From assembly GCF_964204645.1 (NCBI RefSeq), contig NC_134027.1, forward strand, positions 1,352,485 through 1,416,484: a DNA stretch of 64,000 nucleotides, in the 5' to 3' direction. Origin of the DNA: Tubulanus polymorphus. Taxonomy: Eukaryota > Nemertea > Palaeonemertea > Tubulaniformes > Tubulanidae. The position numbers and the translations under genes are program-made. Below are positions 52,738-63,471 of this stretch, in pieces (positions within the stretch are counted from its first letter, which is position 1; every line of letters begins with the position of its first letter). The notes under the pieces were generated by a model. It worked only from the letters and a program-made list of their open reading frames with translations, was not told where the DNA came from and did not search any database.

Positions 52738-55422
52738 ATGCATCTCTCACTGATCGGGTCAAGGTCAGCTCATAGTGTTAGCGGTAATGGTTGTCACTTT
52801 GTTTCGGGAGTGAATCGATGTTTTTCTGCGGTAATCAACTCCGCTCAGAAAGTCGAAGAACTGGAAGTCGTGTCCAGTGCCGAGGAGGAACTCAAACTGA
52901 TTAGTAACGTATGCGGGTACGATATCAATTATTCAAATGTTATGCGTCTAGACGTGACTAAATGGGAGCCCAGGGAGTTCGGCTGCTACGTGACGTCATA
53001 GTTGACGTCACTTAATTGATGATAAGATAATAATATCATATACACATATAGTCTACAGCGTCGTAGAAGTCTCCATTCTTTCCCTCTCTTTCTCTCTTTC
53101 TCTCTTCTTTCCCATCGGAATTCGCTAATTTGTTACTTTCTTCTATATTATAATGTAGACTGTATGACGAAGCGGTTTCTTGTACAAATCGTATGCTTGA
53201 AAATTGCGCGACCGTCTCAGCAATGGATCGCCATCACGTCAATTCATACATGGATGAAGTGATCAAACAAGGAATCATCAAATTCTGTGGTGATAAACAA
53301 TTACTGGACTGTAAGTAACCACCATCCGCCGTTCGGCACCCCAGAGCTATCTTTCCTCCAACTGAGACGACTGGTACACATTGCAACTACACAGGACACC
53401 TTGTAGCCTAGTCTAGGGTTTAGTTGCCAGATACGCGATACACATTGCGACTACATAGGGCTACAACGCCTAAATGAAACTTATAATAAATCATCATAGA
53501 TTGCCAGGGTTTGGTCGCCACATGTGCATTGAACGTTTTTTTATTGTCAATATCTTTTTCATCCTTAAAATGCATTTCTATTTTGAAGATTTTTGCGATA
53601 AAACTTGCAATTAGCAAAACGAATAATGAATTGTAAAATTATATTAACATTTTTCTAAAAATATTTATTCGATGATAGTGTATTCAATCCACGGTCAGTG
53701 CATGAACAAGTATCAAAACGTCACCGCTGAATGTATCGACGTGAACCATCGAAAAATCAACCATCTGCAAAGACACTCGAAGAGACTGAGTACAGATATC
53801 ACTCAAGCTCAGTGCCGGTAAGCTTTAGATCTCTCGATCCAGACACAACTTAGAAAATACAGAATGATATGAATCTCTCACAGCGGAATGACTAAAAATA
53901 TGACCAGGATTCTCCGGAAATCGAACCCGCTGTCACAGAATCAGATGACGCCCAACGACGGGACTTCTCGCACCCATTGCGACAAAAAAGTACTCCTGGG
54001 CCTGTCCGGGAATCGAACCCGGGACCTCTCGCACCCAAAGCGAGAATCATACCGCTAGACCAACAGGCCGTGATGGTCGTGGTCACGACGCTATGGTTCC
54101 ATTTCCTGGGATTTCATGCGAAACATGTGTCTCTTGTGATATATTGATTTAAAAGAATTTTACTTCCAAATCTAGTGCAACAGATGTTTGCTTAATTCCA
54201 CACAACTCAAATGAAATCTAAGCCAAGTTTTAAGATTTGAGGTGATTTCTGAAACTGGGCTTCGTGGAAGGGGAAGACCCCTGGTCTTGACCAACACTAC
54301 CACCTGGTGGTTTGAATAGAACATAGGTTTTGAAGATATTTAATGTTTCTCTGCGTGAAATCATTATCCTTTCCAGACAAGATTTAATTTTCAATCTCTC
54401 AACCGGAAATTGCGGTTGCTATAGTAACACCTGCCGATAATCTTAAACGCGGTGTTGGTGGCATCGTTATATATAGGGCCTATGACCTTTCTCTGAAAAC
54501 ATCGTTGTCTTTTTTAAGAAAGAACCTTCAACATTGCAATCAGTATTGCCGATAATCATAAGATACGCAAATTACTAAACATCAACGTAATCGTTAGGTT
54601 GCGGAAGGACTTTATTGTTATTATCACCGTGTCTTCGTCAGTGCCTTTGTCTTGCTGCCTGATAACATTCGCTATCACTATCAACCACCACCTCAACTAC
54701 TGTCACTCATTGGATACTTATTGATCCTTGTTGGAACATCAGACTTGCAACATCAGACTTACGACAATAAAGTGAACAAATTACAAAATCGTAGTTACAA
54801 ACAAACAGAGATAAAAGAACACTAGACCGATGAAATATGCTATGATCAAATGATACAAGTGATCAAATAAAATAAGATTAACATTGCGATCACTATCATC
54901 GCAGCTTCATTCTCTTTTCTCTACTCTTTTCTCTCTCACTCTCTTTGTCTGTCATGTGTGCTTGCTGTAGCGGCCTTCTGACATTTATTTGGCCCTCATA
55001 AGAAAGCCTTCTCAATTTTATTTTTGTTCTGTTTGTGAACATTCTAAAACCACACTTTTGTTTCTTATAAAATAGAAAGAAAGTTGAGATATGTTCCGCA
55101 TGACTCGAGCGATCACATTTTCAATATTTGAACTATTTACAGAATTGTGTCGCGAGTATTCAAATGTGGTTACGACGGACTGAAGTCCAGATGTGGTCCG
55201 GAAACCGGTTTACTATTCATCCGAATCGCTCGAGGATTCTTACCCAAACGAATTACTGAATATTGTCTGGATAGAATAAAGCACGACTGGATGGCGAATC
55301 AGGGCTATTCTGAGGTGACCGAATTCATCAAATCTATGGAGATTAAACGTAGAAATGGCACCGTTTCATTAACTTACAATTGTTTGATTTTCCTTATTCT
55401 ATTGTTTTCCTTATTCCATTGA
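52738..55422 (+). CDS. secreted cysteine-rich protein with C-terminal hydrophobic tail
   Basis: Exons 52738(or earlier)-52916, 53159-53310, 53679-53817 and 55143-55422, with GT-AG borders and phases 2, 1, 2. From ATG 52738 the product is 249 aa. The frame stays open upstream to 52645, and KFCLFLTMHLSLIG around the start is hydrophobic, so the true start may be in an unseen exon that adds a signal peptide. At least 13 Cys follow, spaced as in a disulfide-rich extracellular domain (VSCTNRMLENCATV, KFCGD, GQCMNKYQNVTAEC, AQCRIVSRVFKCGYDG, SRCGPETG, YCLDR), broadly like DUF19-type domains. It ends in NGTVSLTYNCLIFLILLFSL, a polar-then-hydrophobic tail that fits GPI anchoring or a tail anchor. AATAAA at 55644-55649. 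No named family assigned. Confidence 0.75.
53905..53990 (-). pseudogene. degenerate tRNA-like copy beside tRNA-Pro
   Basis: Two tRNA-like blocks precede the intact tRNA: GGGACTTCTCGCACCCATTG (compare GGGACCTCTCGCACCCAAAG in tRNA-Pro) and CCGGAAATCGAACCCGCTGT (T-arm-like). They do not form a cloverleaf. Likely a decayed duplicate. Confidence 0.45.
53998..54069 (-). tRNA. tRNA-Pro (UGG anticodon)
   Basis: 72 nt on the minus strand: acceptor GGCCTGT/ACAGGCC, D arm with TGGTCTAGCGGTATGA, anticodon stem TCTCGC/GCGAGA around loop TTTGGGT (anticodon TGG), T arm TCCCGGGTTCGATTCCCGGA. Typical eukaryotic tRNA-Pro with intact A and B boxes and no intron. It lies antisense within intron 3 of the Cys-rich gene. 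Confidence 0.95.
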
Positions 55423-55681
55423 AATGGAGATAAATTCTAAATGTTATCGTTGAAATTGTGCCTTGTTTTCTTATTGTTTTAATGAAAAATAACTCATTCG
55501 TGATGAACGCATCATATACGTTTATTCTATATGTAATTAGTATGGATGTAAACTTGCTCATATTACATGTATATATCTGATATCTTGTTACTGTAAGGTC
55601 TTCATGGTCTGGTATTTTTATGAATAATGATTCCTGGTGTTAAAATAAAATCGCTGTTCTAGTCGTTATTACGATTTAAGC

Positions 55682-55906
55682 TAAGGCTAAAAAAATTGAT
55701 ACCTTGTTTCTCCGCTCTGCTGAGCTTAAATGTTGACCCGGCCGGCCGCCTATCTACCCTATACATTACTTTTTTTTAAATCGTGATCAATTTTACCATA
55801 ACAGGCCCGGCCGCTATAGAAATGAACTGTATATAAATTTCATCATATTTTACAAAAATGACCCGGCCGCTGCGGAGAAACAAAGTATCATTTTTGTTTA
55901 GCCTAA
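55682..55906. mobile_element. MITE family B, copy 2
   Basis: Almost identical to 12647-12878, including ATACCTTGTTTCTCCGCTCT and GCGGCCGGGTC-type motifs, so both copies moved recently. Confidence 0.85.
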
Positions 55907-56303
55907 GATCATACTCGTCATTCCATTATAAGATTTTCTTCATGAGTTTCTGGATCTAAAGACGACTGTATGATATAAGCCGATAGCAAGTCTGATTATA
56001 GTTTGTTTTTGATGCAAATAAGGATTAATCGATTGAAAATATGTAAGAAGAAATGCAGATTACCGGATTCATTTCCCGGCACAGTTCTGAGTTAGATTTG
56101 AGTCCGTTAAAACATTGAAATGATTTGATTTTAACTCAGAGTTAACGTTAACTTACAACAGCGGAACCGAGAGCCAGGAGGAGTCTAAACAGAGCCATAA
56201 ACGCTGTTTACCCAAAAGGATGTTCCGACATACTGACAAAACAAAACGTGACATGAAAGAAATTAAAGAAAAACAACCGAAAAGGGATGAAATAAAGAAA
56301 CAC

Positions 56304-56683
56304 AATAAACCATTTTACAGTTGCTAGCCGCCATTTTGTTAGGGTACTTTTGTCCCGTATTGTTGGGTCATTTTTTTCGTTTTTTTAAAAACTATCCGTG
56401 ATGTGTATTGTATCATATTTCATCTGCCCATGGATGGATTTTGACAACTTCAGCAACATTCAAACCGCATAAATCTCTAGTTTTCAGTTATGTAAAAATC
56501 ATTAAACTAGAGATTTATGCGGTTTGAATGTTGCTGAAACTGTCAAAATCCATCCATGGGCAGATGAAATATGATACAATACACATCACGGAGGGTTTTT
56601 AAAAAAGAGAAAAAAATGACCCAACAATACGGGGCAAAAGTACCCTAACAAAATGGCGGCTAGCAACTGTAAAATGGTTTATT
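56304..56683. mobile_element. 380-bp near-perfect palindrome (foldback element)
   Basis: Left arm begins AATAAACCATTTTACAGTTG and the right arm ends with its complement. Arms of ~180 bp differ at only a few positions (for example TCCCGTATTG/CAATACGGGG, TATCCGTGATG/CATCACGGAG) around a ~22-base centre. No ORF. Probably a foldback DNA element. Confidence 0.85.
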
Positions 56684-57099
56684 CAGGGACATCAATGAAT
56701 CGAAGTAATATTGCTTTACTGTTGTGTCCAGAAATTATAAGAGAAAAATGGCCGAACTGGAAAGACTGACCCCGTGACAGGGCCTTATATACTGACAGCT
56801 GTGTGACATCATACTGCACAGCACTGACCAATGGCAAGTAATGATATTCCCGCGTAGAAGTCAAAGAATGAGATTGTTGCCACCAAAATGCCATCAGATT
56901 CGAATCCTGCAAACGAATGATTCGCGACATTATATTCTACCAGGAGGTGCCTTCACTGGCGGAAGAGTCATTACCAGTCTGAGGCCAACTTAGTTATGTG
57001 GCCAATTTGATACATTTATTAAGACCACTATTATCTTGCCAATTTAAGACTAAAAGACAAGTTTTAAGATTTAAGATCACGACTGATACAACTTGGGCC

Positions 57100-57233
57100 G
57101 GTTCCATAGTGAAGTGGTCTTAAACCTTAAGACTGGTCTTAAGTTGTTAGATTGGCTATAGAACTAAGTTTGTCTTAGACCGGTCTTAAGTCTAAGTCTT
57201 GTCTATGAAACTTATGTCAGGGCCTTAAACTGC
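57100..57233. mobile_element. MITE family D
   Basis: GGGCCGGTTCCATAG at the left and CTATGAAACTTATGTCAGGG at the right frame inverted copies of CTTAAGACTGGTCTTAAG-type sequence. A related piece (TTGTTAGATTGGCTATAGAA) occurs at 34315-34334. Confidence 0.65.
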
Positions 57234-57482
57234 GTGTAGTATTGGACCGGGATTCTCTGATTCGCGACAGGAGCGACTTTTTTTTCTATCCAGTTTAGTT
57301 AACATATGATTGAAAATGTTCCCGTGGCCGACACCTTAAATTTTCATGTTTCGTTACGATTTTTGTAAATTCGCTGTAAACAAAAAGTATCTTTTACTGA
57401 TAATTTGATTCTGTTTTTTCAACCAGTTAATACTTTAAGAAGCGTATGTATCTGTGGAACAGGGATTCAAAACAGAATTAAA

Positions 57483-57596
57483 CAGGACCCAGTTCCACTG
57501 TTGTGAGTTAGAGTTAACTCTGGGTTGAAGTTAGTTCATTTTCAATGAGTTAACTCAGAGTCAAATCTTAACTCACAACTGTGGAACTGGGTCCTG
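57483..57596. mobile_element. MITE family E, best-preserved copy
   Basis: 114 bp with perfect ends CAGGACCCAGTTCCAC and GTGGAACTGGGTCCTG and inner inverted GAGTTAACTC blocks. Many partial copies occur elsewhere (near 21640, 38080, 41425, 46040, 56090, 58805), making this the most frequent dispersed family in the window. Confidence 0.85.
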
Positions 57597-58378
57597 CTGA
57601 CTACGTATTATTAAAGATTAAATAAAGCCAGAAAATCTGAAGGAAAAGATTTCAGTCTAGGAGACGAACGCCCTTCGGCCACAGTGAACGGGTTGATTAT
57701 TGGCGTGCTTTAGACTGGAATTCCGGAGCGCGATCTTCGGTGACGTCATTATTTATATGAATGGGAATCTCTTCATGTGTGCCCCACAATTCACCCGGAA
57801 CAGGACAACGAGTCAATTCTATAGAATTCTAGCTACGGTTAATGAAACAAATAATCTTGTGAAAATAAAATCGCCACAAAGGATGGCTCCGCGATAGATC
57901 TAAATGTTGAAAATATTGTAAATGTAGATTTCATTAATTTTTTCAAAAAAGCGCTGTATAAACGATGTCAATGATTCAGTACATGGTTCTGTTGTAGTTG
58001 TTCTTGTAAATGTAGATGTCGTTTACCGAATATCAAGTTATCGTCGATGCTATTTTCCACTCGTTCGCGATCCCAAAATCTTTTAAAATCGAGATAAACC
58101 AATGCCAAAAATTTCAGGTTATTTATGATTTGTGGCTGAAACTTTCCCCCTCTCCGAGTTTTTTTCTGTTCATCCGGCATCTAACCAATTGCTTAATTGA
58201 ATGAAAACTGAGTCTTCCGTTAAGCAGTTATTTTGAGCGTGATTACTATTTAATTCACACGCGTCCGACGCGATTCAATCATCACTCGCGCGACAGATTA
58301 GATTTGTTCCGATGTCAAATTTCCGTCAGTCATCGGTTAAACAGATGCAGCGCATTTCGATAGGCCGGCGAGTGAAAA

Positions 58379-58385
58379 TATAAAA
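58379..58385 (+). promoter_or_regulatory. TATA box of the adhesion-class GPCR gene
   Basis: TATAAAA 70 bp upstream of the start codon at 58455, consistent with transcription starting around 58405-58415 and a short 5' UTR. Confidence 0.6.
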
Positions 58386-58454
58386 GCTACGTTGGTTGCA
58401 GTTTCTGAATAAGTAAACGAAAGTAATATAACCGATAATGCAGTACAGTCCACG

Positions 58455-61400
58455 ATGATCCGTCGTTTCCATCGCCTCCGAGTTCTACTACTAATAGCAT
58501 GTCTATGTAAGTACAGTCAACACCCGATATACCGCCCACATCAGTGCAGAATGATTTTGGCGGTAAAGAGAGTATGGCGGTATATCGGGGGTGTTTTATT
58601 ATGTATTTGTATCGATATGTACTTTAAGAAACCTGACGGAGGGCGGTAAATCGCGGGTTGACTGTACATCATCCTCACCGATTCATTTTCTATCAATCGT
58701 CTTTTAAGTTCTTCCTCAGAACCTGAAAATAAGCTTTATTTGGAGTTCTAAACATTTTTTTGGAATTTTCGATAATAAATTTAAGTTTAAATTTGTATAA
58801 AGTGGATCCCGGCTGTACAGTTCTAGCTTCAGTTGCCAATGTTAAGCTCTGGGACAATCATTAACCGATATCTAGGTAGAACAGGATCCTGGACTGTGGA
58901 AACGGTCTGAGATTTGTTTTTATATCTAACACGGTATATTCGTATGAGTTAAAAATGAGGATTCTGATTCTGATTCTGATTCTGATTCTGATTCTGATTC
59001 TGATTCTGATTCTGATTCTGATTCTGATCTGTCGAATATAATCAGGATTTCAAGTTATACGGGACTGAAATTCGATGCTTGTCGAGTAAGTCGTCAACAG
59101 CAACGATCTGATTGGCGCTGTCTTTTTTTATGGAGCGAAGGTGAGCAAATAACTATGTGGGCTATTCAGGCAGGGTTCGAATCCCTGCTGGCAGAGTCTC
59201 ATGACGTCATCAGGCCCGGATCTCTGTAAAGGATGAACGTGGCAGAGTCTCACGCCGCCATCAGGTTCCAAGCCCTTCCGAGGGATATAGGTCGCAGGCT
59301 TCGAGAATGGGTCTTGTTTGGCAGTTAAATAGTTCTATTGTGTGAATCCATGTTGGGTTTGGGTTTCAGCCGTTTGTTTTGCCGTATTCACACAAAAGCT
59401 CATAAGATGAATCAATGATAGCTTAGAAAAAAGAATTCATATTTTTACACTTCAGGTAGTGGTGGATGCTCTGACCAGATGAAAAGTATTGGCGCTTTCC
59501 CGAATAGACGTATCGAAATCTATCACAGACCGCGGATTGTTTTCGATGATGACGGTATCGGTGTAGCGTACTGTCGGCACACATGGCGCCCGTGTGCCCG
59601 CTATAACGGTTGCGTGTGCACTATTTTGGGCAATTGCTGCGATCATGAATCCTTAACGTGTACGAGATACGAACCCACCCGACGAAAAGTACTAGAAAAA
59701 CTGCTTCCTAACATCGACTGTATTGAACTACCTGCGAACGATGGCATTGTTAGAAGATACTTCGCGATCACCGGATGTCCGGATAGCTACACGGAAGACC
59801 TAACTATTCGAAAAAATTGCGAATCCGTTTCTTCGAACGTCATAACGGAGATACCGGTTTACAGAGATAACTGGTTACCATTCAAGAACATGTATTGCGC
59901 CTTGTGCCACGGATTCAACGTTAGTGAAATCAGTCCGTTTAAAGTAGATCTGCTTTGTACTAACAATAACAATCTAAAAGCAACACCAGAGGAAGTCATA
60001 GCAAGCATCAAAAACACGTCGTTCGACTCGGAAAAACCTCTACCACAAGATTGTCGTTTGGTATATACGCCACCTGTATTAGGTCGTGCACTAATGCAAC
60101 CATGCAACAAAAAATTGCGTTTCCGAAATTCCGTCTGCCCAAAAACAGCTGATAATCTAATGCTAAGAACTAAGTGTAAACAGATATATAATCCAATATC
60201 AGCTTTAATAAACGGTCAGTTGAGATATTTTCGTAACTCGTACTGTTTACGATGCGAGCTACCAGACGTGACCGAGAACGCTCTGATCTGCGTTAATGAA
60301 AGGTACGGGCATAAAATGTACGGTTTGAATGTTTTGCTCGATTTTAATCTGGTCGATGGCGTCACATTCCGTACTCCAGGTTTACCACGAATATCGTTGT
60401 TTCCGATCGAAACGGTGTGCACCAAAACTGCCAAAATGCTTGACAAGAAAACATACAAGTGTCGAGATGAGGGCTGTTCGCGAGGATACCACAGGCACGG
60501 CGACCAGTGTCAACTTGACATGAAAAAGTGGCCAAAAATCTGGATCCTTGTCGTCTTTAAGTTTTATATCTCTTTCAATGACACACAGCACGTGATAATG
60601 GAAAGATACCGCTACAGCATGGAATATTGGAATTTTCGCACGTGCGACCAACACCTCGTTAATATAAAACATTTTACTGAAATAGGTACTATAACGACCA
60701 TTGCTAACAATTCATACCAACGATACTTCGAATACATGAACGATGAGCTACTCGAGATGTATGTGAACAAATCCGTAGCGGAGGTGAAGCTGGCCATCAG
60801 CTTCTACGAGTCTTTGATCAGGTGTTTATTCGGCCTCGATGGAAGCGAAGTCGCAATTACCAGATACAGTTATACCATGACCAGTTTAACCGCGAATACC
60901 GTCTGCCACGAGGAAACGACATCGACCGCCGCGGGGAACGTGGATGAGGAAAATCCGTCGCTCGAACAACTGTCACCAATAGACGAAACCAACGACGAGA
61001 CACTTGTGTCATATAATATATATCAGACAACGTATGATGGACAAAATTATACGATTAAAAAGAACATATGTTTCACAAAAATGACGGACTGCATTCGAGT
61101 ATACGTCCATGGGACGGGAATGGTTTGTCGAGCTTCGAATATAAGTTTTGGAGACCTATTTGCAGATCGAGACTTTCTTATAACATTAGTATGCGGTAGT
61201 CTGTCTATCACCGGTCTTATTGTGACTGTCGTCGTATACTTTACTTTCCCAACTCTTCTCACTTTCCCCGGGAAACTGACCGTAAACTTTTGTGTAAGTC
61301 TGGCGATGGCTCAGGCGCTGCATCTGTTCACATTGAGTTTGAATGACGGGTTTCTGTGTGTCGTTATGGCCGCTATAAAGCACTACGTCTGGTTGGTTGT

Positions 61401-61968
61401 CTTTACGTCAATGAGCGCTATCGCTATTCATATGGCGCGTACATTTTCGAACGTCCAAAAATTATCAAACTCCTCGAAGGTTTTGGTTTTCTATTTGTTA
61501 TCGGTGTGGCTTTCTCCTATGCTGATCGTCGGACCTTGCGTTTTTCTCGAGGAAACTGATTCGACTAGATTTTCCCGGATGATCTACGGTAGTCCTCGCA
61601 CCTGTTGGTTTAAGAATACTTTGTTCTTGCTGTTCGCTTTCGTTGTACCGATCGCCATTCTCGATTTGGTCAATCTCATTTTATTTACGGTAACAGTTCA
61701 TCGCATTCGACAAACGTCTTTCTCGTCAGATAACAGAAGAACCACGGTTTTTATTTTCTATCGGATGGCATTAGTGACCGGAGTAACTTGGATCATCGGG
61801 TTCGTAGCGTCGTTCGTAAACAGCGATTTCCTCTGGTACTTCTTCAACGTCCTGAATTCTTCTCAAGGGTTTCTCATCTTTCTGGCTTTCGTGGTAAACA
61901 AGAGAATATTCGCATTCATTAAATCTATATTCAAAATAAATAATTGTTCTGCCATGCCTCGAGAATAG
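58455..61968 (+). CDS. secretin/adhesion-class 7TM receptor with large Cys-rich ectodomain
   Basis: Two exons, 58455-58506 and 59456-61968 (854 aa, phase 1). Exon 1 encodes the signal peptide MIRRFHRLRVLLLIACLC. The split codon joins CSGGCSDQ to the rest, so the ATG at 59479 is internal. The ~565-residue ectodomain is Cys-rich with a somatomedin-B-like cluster near residues 60-85 (CVCTILGNCCDHESLTC) and many N-glycosylation sites. The 7TM part is class B2-like: TM1 FLITLVCGSLSITGLIVTVV, RTCWFKN in the second extracellular loop, TM6 MALVTGVTWIIGFVAS, TM7 NVLNSSQGFLIFLAFVVNKR. No clear GPS autoproteolysis motif (HL-S/T) is seen before TM1, so it may be uncleaved, as in Methuselah-like receptors. 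AATAAA at 62148-62153. Ligand unknown. Confidence 0.9.
58514..58664. mobile_element. pogo-type MITE inserted at the splice donor
   Basis: Inverted ends CAGTCAACACCCGATATACC and (other strand) CAGTCAACCCGCGATTTACC, with TA at 58512-58513 and 58665-58666. The left TA is part of the donor GTAAGTA that begins at 58507. Confidence 0.85.
58961..59028. repeat. hexanucleotide ATTCTG microsatellite, 11 copies
   Basis: Perfect ATTCTG repeats inside intron 1 of the adhesion-class GPCR gene. Confidence 0.97.
59160..59260 (+). repeat. tRNA T-arm-like fragment and short direct repeat
   Basis: GGCAGGGTTCGAATCCCTGC is a perfect T-arm-like hairpin with box B, but no tRNA surrounds it. GGCAGAGTCTCATGACGTCA is repeated ~60 bp on as GGCAGAGTCTCACGCCGCCA. 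Possibly remains of a tRNA-derived SINE. Confidence 0.45.
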
Positions 61969-63203
61969 ATATGATATTGGATCCAAATAGCGTTGTCGTC
62001 TTGTGGGCTCGTCTAGAATATACGGGTGGGTCTCGTAGCTTTCAATGAATGTACGTCAGTATATGCATGTATATATCCTTTAACGGGCCTGCGCGCTCGG
62101 GTTCGAATCCTATTGAATCAATCTTTTTATCATAGTTTCCACATGGCAATAAAGCTCACACATTCGAATAGTGGATTTCTTCTGTTTATACGACACAATT
62201 AAAACCGAAACAGGAATTAATAGTTATTGTATGTTAATGATGAATGTTACTGCATCGATCACGTGTAGGAAGGACCTTTTATTTTCCTCTTTTTCAGCTT
62301 TCAGTTTGAATTTTACTTGAATATATACTTCTAAAAATTTATGTTGGCATAGATATTTTCTGTACGATTGCATTGATAAGCAAATTTCAAAACGTTTGAA
62401 CTACCACGGGTCGGTTTAAAGTTAGTACCGTAAGAAACGATGTTTTGAATCAATCTGCATCGAATAAGCTCCTAATGCGTAATCTTTATAAATTGTATAC
62501 ACGTATAGACGTATAAATGTGTGTAAAATAAAATGGAATTCTATCCATAATTAAATCTCTCCGTTATTGCCTTCCTTGCTTTTCATTTTTTCGTGCTATT
62601 GAAAAAATTTCATAATCAATTTAACGGTAGTTGACACGACCATCCGGTTCGTAACCGAGCTCGTTCTATATATATAGGCTGCATATCATAGCCATATATT
62701 ATTTTTATTGCTTTTGACAGCTGCACTCTAGTTGTATTTACCCTCTACAACAAATGACGAGAGCTGTTTTCATTCATCCAGGTTTTGATATCAATTTCCA
62801 TACATTCGTCGATTTTAATGCGTCACCGAAAAAAGAAAAAACATATAAAACCAGACGGGAAATGTGAGTTTTAGAGAATATGTCAACAAAAAGATCGAAA
62901 GGTTCGACTTGAACGCGACGTTTGACGAAGACCATTTTTCAAAATTGTATTGTTTCCCGGAAATAAAATGCGGAAACATTTTTTCAGAAACTTGCGTTAC
63001 TTGGACTTACTTGGACTTTCGCGAGTAGTTATAATCAGTTGGAGCTGAGAGGTTCGCGCGCGCTAAGCAGGCGGCTGCCACACACATGCATACACACAGT
63101 GCGGAGCGCCAGTACTGTTCAAACCGCCGTGAGGAGGACGCTTTAGCGGATTTTTATCAAAGGTTTAATTCGTCGTGTAAAGGTTTATCTATAACTTGAG
63201 ATC
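61969..63203. other. intergenic: receptor 3' end and SLC6 upstream region
   Basis: Contains AATAAA at 62148-62153 ending the receptor gene, a T-arm-like GGGTTCGAATCCTATT near 62099 and TATATATA at about 62667, a possible but distant promoter element. The last ~150 bp are GC-richer and probably the SLC6 5' UTR. Confidence 0.45.
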
Positions 63204-63471
63204 ATGGAAGTGGATCATAAGACTCAAATTTATCCGATGTTGCCGCGAAATAACGGCGAAAATGACGATGAAACCGCGTTAGAAAAAGTCGATGGTGAAA
63301 TTGTTGATACGGGAGGTGATGAAACTGCTGTTGATGTTGTCGGTGATGAAGACGCCGGAGCCCGGTTGACTTGGGGAACGCGTTTTGATTTTCTACTCTC
63401 GACGATCGGTTTCGCCGTCGATTTGGCAAATGTTTGGAGATTTCCGTATTTATGCTATAAAAACGGCGGAG
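63204..63471 (+). CDS. SLC6 neurotransmitter transporter, monoamine-type, first coding exon (partial)
   Basis: ATG at 63204 to the donor after 63471 (GTAAAT), 89 codons plus one base; the remaining exons lie beyond the window. The N-terminal ~55 residues are acidic and cytosolic. Then [20 protein letters not shown] and [16 protein letters not shown] form the start of TM1 of the Na+/Cl- symporter fold. Asp in [12 protein letters not shown] is the amine-binding aspartate found in dopamine, noradrenaline and serotonin transporters (amino-acid-type SLC6 proteins have Gly there). The sequence reads closer to the dopamine than to the serotonin transporter, but one exon is not enough to name the substrate. 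Confidence 0.88.

Larger units (their letters stand above)
55423..58454. other. repeat-rich intergenic region
   Basis: Holds the poly(A) signal of the Cys-rich gene (55644-55649), MITE family B (55682-55906), a 380-bp near-perfect palindrome (56304-56683), MITE family D (57100-57233) and MITE family E (57483-57596). Short ORFs at 57700-58204 have no recognisable content. Confidence 0.55.

Noticed and set aside
53892-54086. 64-codon minus-strand ORF
   Set aside because: It is the tRNA-Pro gene and its decayed neighbour read as protein.
59130-59190. Possible tRNA gene with GGTTCGAATCC
   Set aside because: Only a T-arm-like hairpin is present; no acceptor, D or anticodon stem can be built around it.
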